Shown here piece by piece: positions 40,522-43,175 of a DNA stretch of 43,175 bases. Each line of letters starts with the position of its first letter. Within the stretch, counting starts at the first letter, position 1. The DNA comes from Comamonadaceae bacterium. Lineage in GTDB: Bacteria; Pseudomonadota; Gammaproteobacteria; Burkholderiales; Burkholderiaceae_C. A model generated the notes under the pieces. The model was not told the origin of the DNA, did no database searches, and worked only from the letters and a program-made list of their open reading frames with translations. The stretch is from NCBI GenBank assembly GCA_015999985.1, contig JAECRA010000036.1, positions 1 through 43,175 on the forward strand. Reading direction: 5' to 3'. The position numbers and the translations under genes are program-made.

Positions 40522-41391
40522 TCAGGCGTTTCTCTTGTCTTGCATTCGAGAGAACGCGCGAGGCGACTGCCCCAGCGTACCCTTGAACATGGCGCTGAAG
40601 GCGCTTTCACTGGCATAGCCGCAGCGCGCGGCGACCTGCCCGACCGGAATGCCATTGGCCAGAAGTGGCAGAGCATGGGCCAGCACGACCTGCTGGCGCC
40701 ACTGCTGATAACTGGTGCCCAACTCTTCATGAAACAGCCGCGCCGCAGTTCGCTCACTGGCACCTACGCTTTTGGCCCAGTCAGCCAGTGTTGCCCGTTT
40801 GGCAGGGTTGCGCATGACCGCCTCACACAGTGCGCTCAGCCGTTTATCACCGTCACTGACGCGTGGCAAGGGCACGCCCAGGGTCTGCAGGTCTGCGCGT
40901 TGGAGTTCGTCCAGAACTAGCTGACTCAAGAGTGCTTCGCGCGCGATCGACAGATTGCTGTCATCAAGCGCCAGCGCCAATTCACGAAACAGACCGCTCA
41001 CTGCCAGGACGCGAGGTGCCGTCCAGTCCTGAGGCAGCGCAGCCCCATCGATATATAGCGTATGCATGCGGGCTGCCTGAAGCGCCGTGATGGCGTGCGG
41101 CTCGTTCGGAGGAATCAGTATTGCTCTTGAGGGGGGAACAATAAAGCTGAGTTGCGCGTCACTGCCGAGCACCACTTGGAGGAGGCCATCTGTGCAATAG
41201 GCCAATTGCGCCCACGCATGGTGATGCCGCTCAAAGTGCCACTCAACAGGAAGGCTCCGAGGGCGCGTGCGAACAGGATGCTGGCTCGACGGAGCGAACG
41301 CCTGATGATCCGCTACCAAGAGGGATTGGTCTGCAAAAAGGCGTAGCCTGGAGGCTTGAGCGAGTGGCATGGCGTGTATTCGACGATCCAT
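40522..41391 (-). CDS. AraC-family transcriptional regulator
   Basis: 289 residues from ATG 41391; ATG 41370 (MPLAQ) is an in-frame alternative. An N-terminal cupin sensor (FERHHHAWAQLAYCTDGLLQVVLG, IPPNEPHAI) precedes two helix-turn-helix motifs: TLADWAKSVGASERTAARLFHEELGTSYQQWRQQ and IPVGQVAARCGYASESAFSAMFKGTLGQSPRAFS. The AraC group with a Cupin_6-like sensor often controls an adjacent divergent transporter. Here the divergent gene is an MFS permease 350 bp away, but a 304-bp MITE-like element occupies the shared promoter region, so the original regulatory link may have been changed. Confidence 0.92.
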   Translation of the reverse strand: MDRRIHAMPLAQASRLRLFADQSLLVADHQAFAPSSQHPVRTRPRSLPVEWHFERHHHAWAQLAYCTDGLLQVVLGSDAQLSFIVPPSRAILIPPNEPHAITALQAARMHTLYIDGAALPQDWTAPRVLAVSGLFRELALALDDSNLSIAREALLSQLVLDELQRADLQTLGVPLPRVSDGDKRLSALCEAVMRNPAKRATLADWAKSVGASERTAARLFHEELGTSYQQWRQQVVLAHALPLLANGIPVGQVAARCGYASESAFSAMFKGTLGQSPRAFSRMQDKRNA

Positions 41392-41423
41392 GGCAGTTTA
41401 TCGAATAGTGGAAAACCGTGCTC

Positions 41424-41727
41424 TTAGAACGTGCTCATGATCTTTTCGCGGCTGCGTTGGGTTGCAATCGGGATGAGTTCGAAGGTCATTTGTGCCGCAT
41501 GGGCTGGTGCCCATGCAAGCGGATGGCCAAAGAAATCGCCCGATTTCGTCCCAACCCGAAGGGCAAGTGCCAGTGCGGGCGGTCTGCGGCGATGCAACGC
41601 TTGCCAATAGCACGGGCTATTGGCTGCGCGCCGCGCCTTGCATCCCATCCCGGAAGCCCGGCGCCCGCAATGGCGCTTGCGCGGCCCCGGAGGCCCGGCG
41701 CCCGAAAAGATCATGAACACGTTCTAA
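41424..41727. mobile_element. 304-bp MITE-like element with 25-bp terminal inverted repeats
   Basis: The left end TTAGAACGTGCTCATGATCT (41424-41448 in full) and the right end (41703-41727) are inverted copies with 24 of 25 matching. The interior has a perfect 9-bp hairpin GCCAATAGC-ACGG-GCTATTGGC (41603-41624) and a short direct repeat GCCCGGCGCCCG near the right end. Open frames inside are not protein-like and no transposase is encoded. It fills nearly the whole gap between the AraC start and the MFS start. I see no clear target-site duplication. Confidence 0.72.
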
Positions 41728-41743
41728 AGTAGCATTGCCAAGT

Positions 41744-42991
41744 ATGAGCTCACCCACCATCGACCTTGCTGCGACCTCCGGACCTGCGTCCCTGAAACAA
41801 GATGCGTCTGTGATTGGACTGGTAGGTGCCGGGCACTTGCTCAGCCACTACAGCCACCTTCTTCTTGCGCCGCTTTTTCCATGGCTGAAGACGGAATTCA
41901 GTGTCAGCTACACCGAACTCGGTTTCTTGATGACCGTGTACTTCGTGGTGTCGTGCGCTGTTCAGACCACTTCGGGGTTCATGGTGGACCGTTTTGGACC
42001 GCGACCCATACTCTTTTTCGGATTGACATTGCTGGCTTTCGCGGCCTTCGGCTTTGCCGCCAGTACCAGCTACGGGATGCTGATGTTTTTTTCCGTAGTG
42101 GGCGGCATAGGCAACGGTGTTTTCCACCCTGTGGACTACACCTTGCTCAACCGCAAGGTAAGTGCCGGCCGCTTGGGGCACGCGTATAGTGTCCATGGCA
42201 TTACCGGCAGTCTGGGCTGGGCGCTGGCGCCTGCGATGCTGGTGCCCTTAGCCATCACATATTCGTGGCGTGTGGCGCTGGTCGCGGCGGGTTGCTTGAT
42301 CGTCCTCGTATTGGGCTTGCTCGTGGTGTACCGGTCACATTTGCATTTGCCTGTTTCTTCCGCGACCAAGTCGCAAGGCGAGGCAAAAGGAGAAGGGCGG
42401 TTTGAATTCCTGGCCATTCCAGCTGTTTGGATGTGCTTCGGTTTTTTCTTTTTCTATGCTGCCGCGCTCAGCGCTGTGCAAACCTTCGCTCCCGAGGCTG
42501 CTGGCAAACTCCACGCGGTACCTCCAGCACTTGTAGCCATGTGCCTGACGATTTATATGCTGGCAGCTGCAGGCGGGATGGTGTTGGGCGGATTTCTCAT
42601 CAGCAACCCAGAGCGTTGCGAACGCATCGTGGGCTTAGGTTTTGGCGTGGTCGTCTGTATATCGCTTTTACTTGGTTTCGGCGACTTACCGGTTTGGATG
42701 GTGCCGGTGCTTTTTGGCGCGATGGGCTTTGCAGCAGGCAGTGCGGGTCCTTCGCGCGACATGCTGGTCAAACGCTCGACGCCGCCAAATGCTTCCGGGC
42801 GGGTGTACGGTGTCGTTTATTCCGGCCTTGACATTGGTCAAGCGGCCATGCCTTTGCTCTTTGGCGTCATGATGGACAAAGGGCAGTACCAAAACCTCTG
42901 GCTTGTCTTGGCATTGACGCAAGCGGTACTGATTGCCAGCGCGTTCAATGTGCGCAAGGCTCGCAAGACCGTTTCTCCAGTAGCGGCCTGA
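41744..42991 (+). CDS. MFS transporter
   Basis: 415 residues with about twelve hydrophobic segments. The first half starts VIGLVGAGHLLSHYSHLLLAPLFPWLKTEF and has the MFS loop 2-3 motif as SGFMVDRFGPRPILFFG; GIGNGVFHPVDYTLLNRKVSAGRLGHAYSVHGITGSLGWALAPAML resembles the fosmidomycin-resistance/ cyanate-type group. It exports or imports a small molecule across the inner membrane; the substrate cannot be inferred. ATG 41744 is preferred over TTG 41735. It has no Shine-Dalgarno and lies only 16 bases past the right end of the MITE-like element, so its promoter must lie in the element or on its far side. Confidence 0.88.
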   Translation: MSSPTIDLAATSGPASLKQDASVIGLVGAGHLLSHYSHLLLAPLFPWLKTEFSVSYTELGFLMTVYFVVSCAVQTTSGFMVDRFGPRPILFFGLTLLAFAAFGFAASTSYGMLMFFSVVGGIGNGVFHPVDYTLLNRKVSAGRLGHAYSVHGITGSLGWALAPAMLVPLAITYSWRVALVAAGCLIVLVLGLLVVYRSHLHLPVSSATKSQGEAKGEGRFEFLAIPAVWMCFGFFFFYAAALSAVQTFAPEAAGKLHAVPPALVAMCLTIYMLAAAGGMVLGGFLISNPERCERIVGLGFGVVVCISLLLGFGDLPVWMVPVLFGAMGFAAGSAGPSRDMLVKRSTPPNASGRVYGVVYSGLDIGQAAMPLLFGVMMDKGQYQNLWLVLALTQAVLIASAFNVRKARKTVSPVAA

Positions 42992-43099
42992 CTGGCAAAA
43001 GGGCCACCCAGCCTTCGTTTTTCTCAATGTATTGGGCAGGACTGCCCTCACACCATAAAAATCGGCCCTCGCGCTCCCCCGCTTCGCATCGTCCGCTAC

Positions 43100-43175
43100 C
43101 CCTACGCCGGGCGCCCCTATGCCGGGCGCCCCTATGCCGGGCGCCCCTATGCCGGGCGCCCCTATGCCGGGCGCC
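43100..43175. repeat. 15-bp tandem repeat, five copies to the window edge
   Basis: The unit CCCTATGCCGGGCGC is repeated at 43100, 43115, 43130, 43145 and 43160 (first copy with C for T at position 6), with one further base at 43175. The array runs off the window, so its full length is unknown. Each unit contains a GCCGGGCGC core that is nearly self-complementary. It lies 108 bp after the MFS stop in apparently non-coding DNA. Confidence 0.95.

Noticed and set aside
41418..41732. Several 70-100-codon open frames on both strands between the AraC and MFS genes
   Set aside because: All run through the terminal repeats of the 304-bp element, are Arg/Pro/Ala-rich as expected of GC-rich non-coding DNA, and resemble no family.
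43100..43175. CRISPR array
   Set aside because: The 15-bp units are directly adjacent with no spacers, so it is a simple tandem repeat. No cas-like genes are present.

Overview
The window looks like chromosome from a betaproteobacterium of the Comamonadaceae (Acidovorax/Comamonas/Delftia-like). This rests on recalled gene-order and protein-family patterns, not on a database search. The clues are a compact cysI-DUF934-cysH-cysD-cysN sulfate assimilation operon, a PHA-granule phasin, a Bug-type periplasmic binding protein, a coniferyl-aldehyde dehydrogenase, the hom-thrC-mobB-moeA-moaD-moaE-clpB order, and short GC-rich repeats between genes.

Layout. 1-1413: the end of an unidentified gene, then a MOFRL-type glycerate kinase. 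1414-1800: intergenic debris (a repeat end and a possible gene remnant) and a promoter. 1806-11065: a catabolic island on the + strand with an HpcH/HpaI aldolase, an MmgE/PrpD protein, an SDR, an orphan Bug binding protein, Rieske oxygenase alpha and beta subunits, a GntR-family regulator, a PDR-type reductase and a second SDR. By eye much of it is less GC-rich than the housekeeping genes. Two promoters, before the aldolase and before the reductase, carry the same 12-bp palindrome AATGGATCCATT (two imperfect copies and one perfect copy), the likely operator of the island's own GntR regulator. 11224-13950: gshA, a phasin and a TfoX-like protein. 14063-23548 (- strand): an HSD10-like SDR, an NCS1 transporter, a ferredoxin-NADP reductase, fdxA, and the cys operon. 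23773-26759 (- strand): phoH, bcp and an Mth938-like gene. 26842-38995 (+ strand): an alaA-like aminotransferase, hom, thrC, a 176-bp MITE-like element, mobB, moeA, moaD, dctA, moaE, a thermonuclease-like gene and clpB. 39098-42991: a coniferyl-aldehyde dehydrogenase, an AraC regulator, a second MITE-like element (304 bp) and an MFS transporter. The window ends inside a 15-bp tandem repeat.

How the genes work together. The island appears to encode uptake and ring hydroxylation of an unidentified, probably aromatic, acid. The alpha and beta subunits and the PDR reductase form a complete oxygenase, while the aldolase, PrpD-like protein and two SDRs would process later intermediates; no ring-cleavage dioxygenase is present. 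The cys operon activates sulfate to APS (CysDN), reduces it to sulfite (CysH) and sulfite to sulfide (CysI). No cysJ is seen, and fdxA plus a ferredoxin-NADP reductase lie just downstream on the same strand. mobB, moeA, moaD and moaE serve molybdenum cofactor synthesis, with dctA placed between moaD and moaE.

The most unusual features are non-coding: the shared GntR-type operators, two different MITE-like elements with 25-26-bp terminal inverted repeats (one touching the thrC stop codon, the other 16 bp from an MFS start codon), an isolated copy of the first element's end near 1511, a 24-bp perfect palindrome beside a sigma-32-like clpB promoter with a partial copy at position 86, and a strong terminator-shaped hairpin 13 nt before the ferredoxin reductase start codon.
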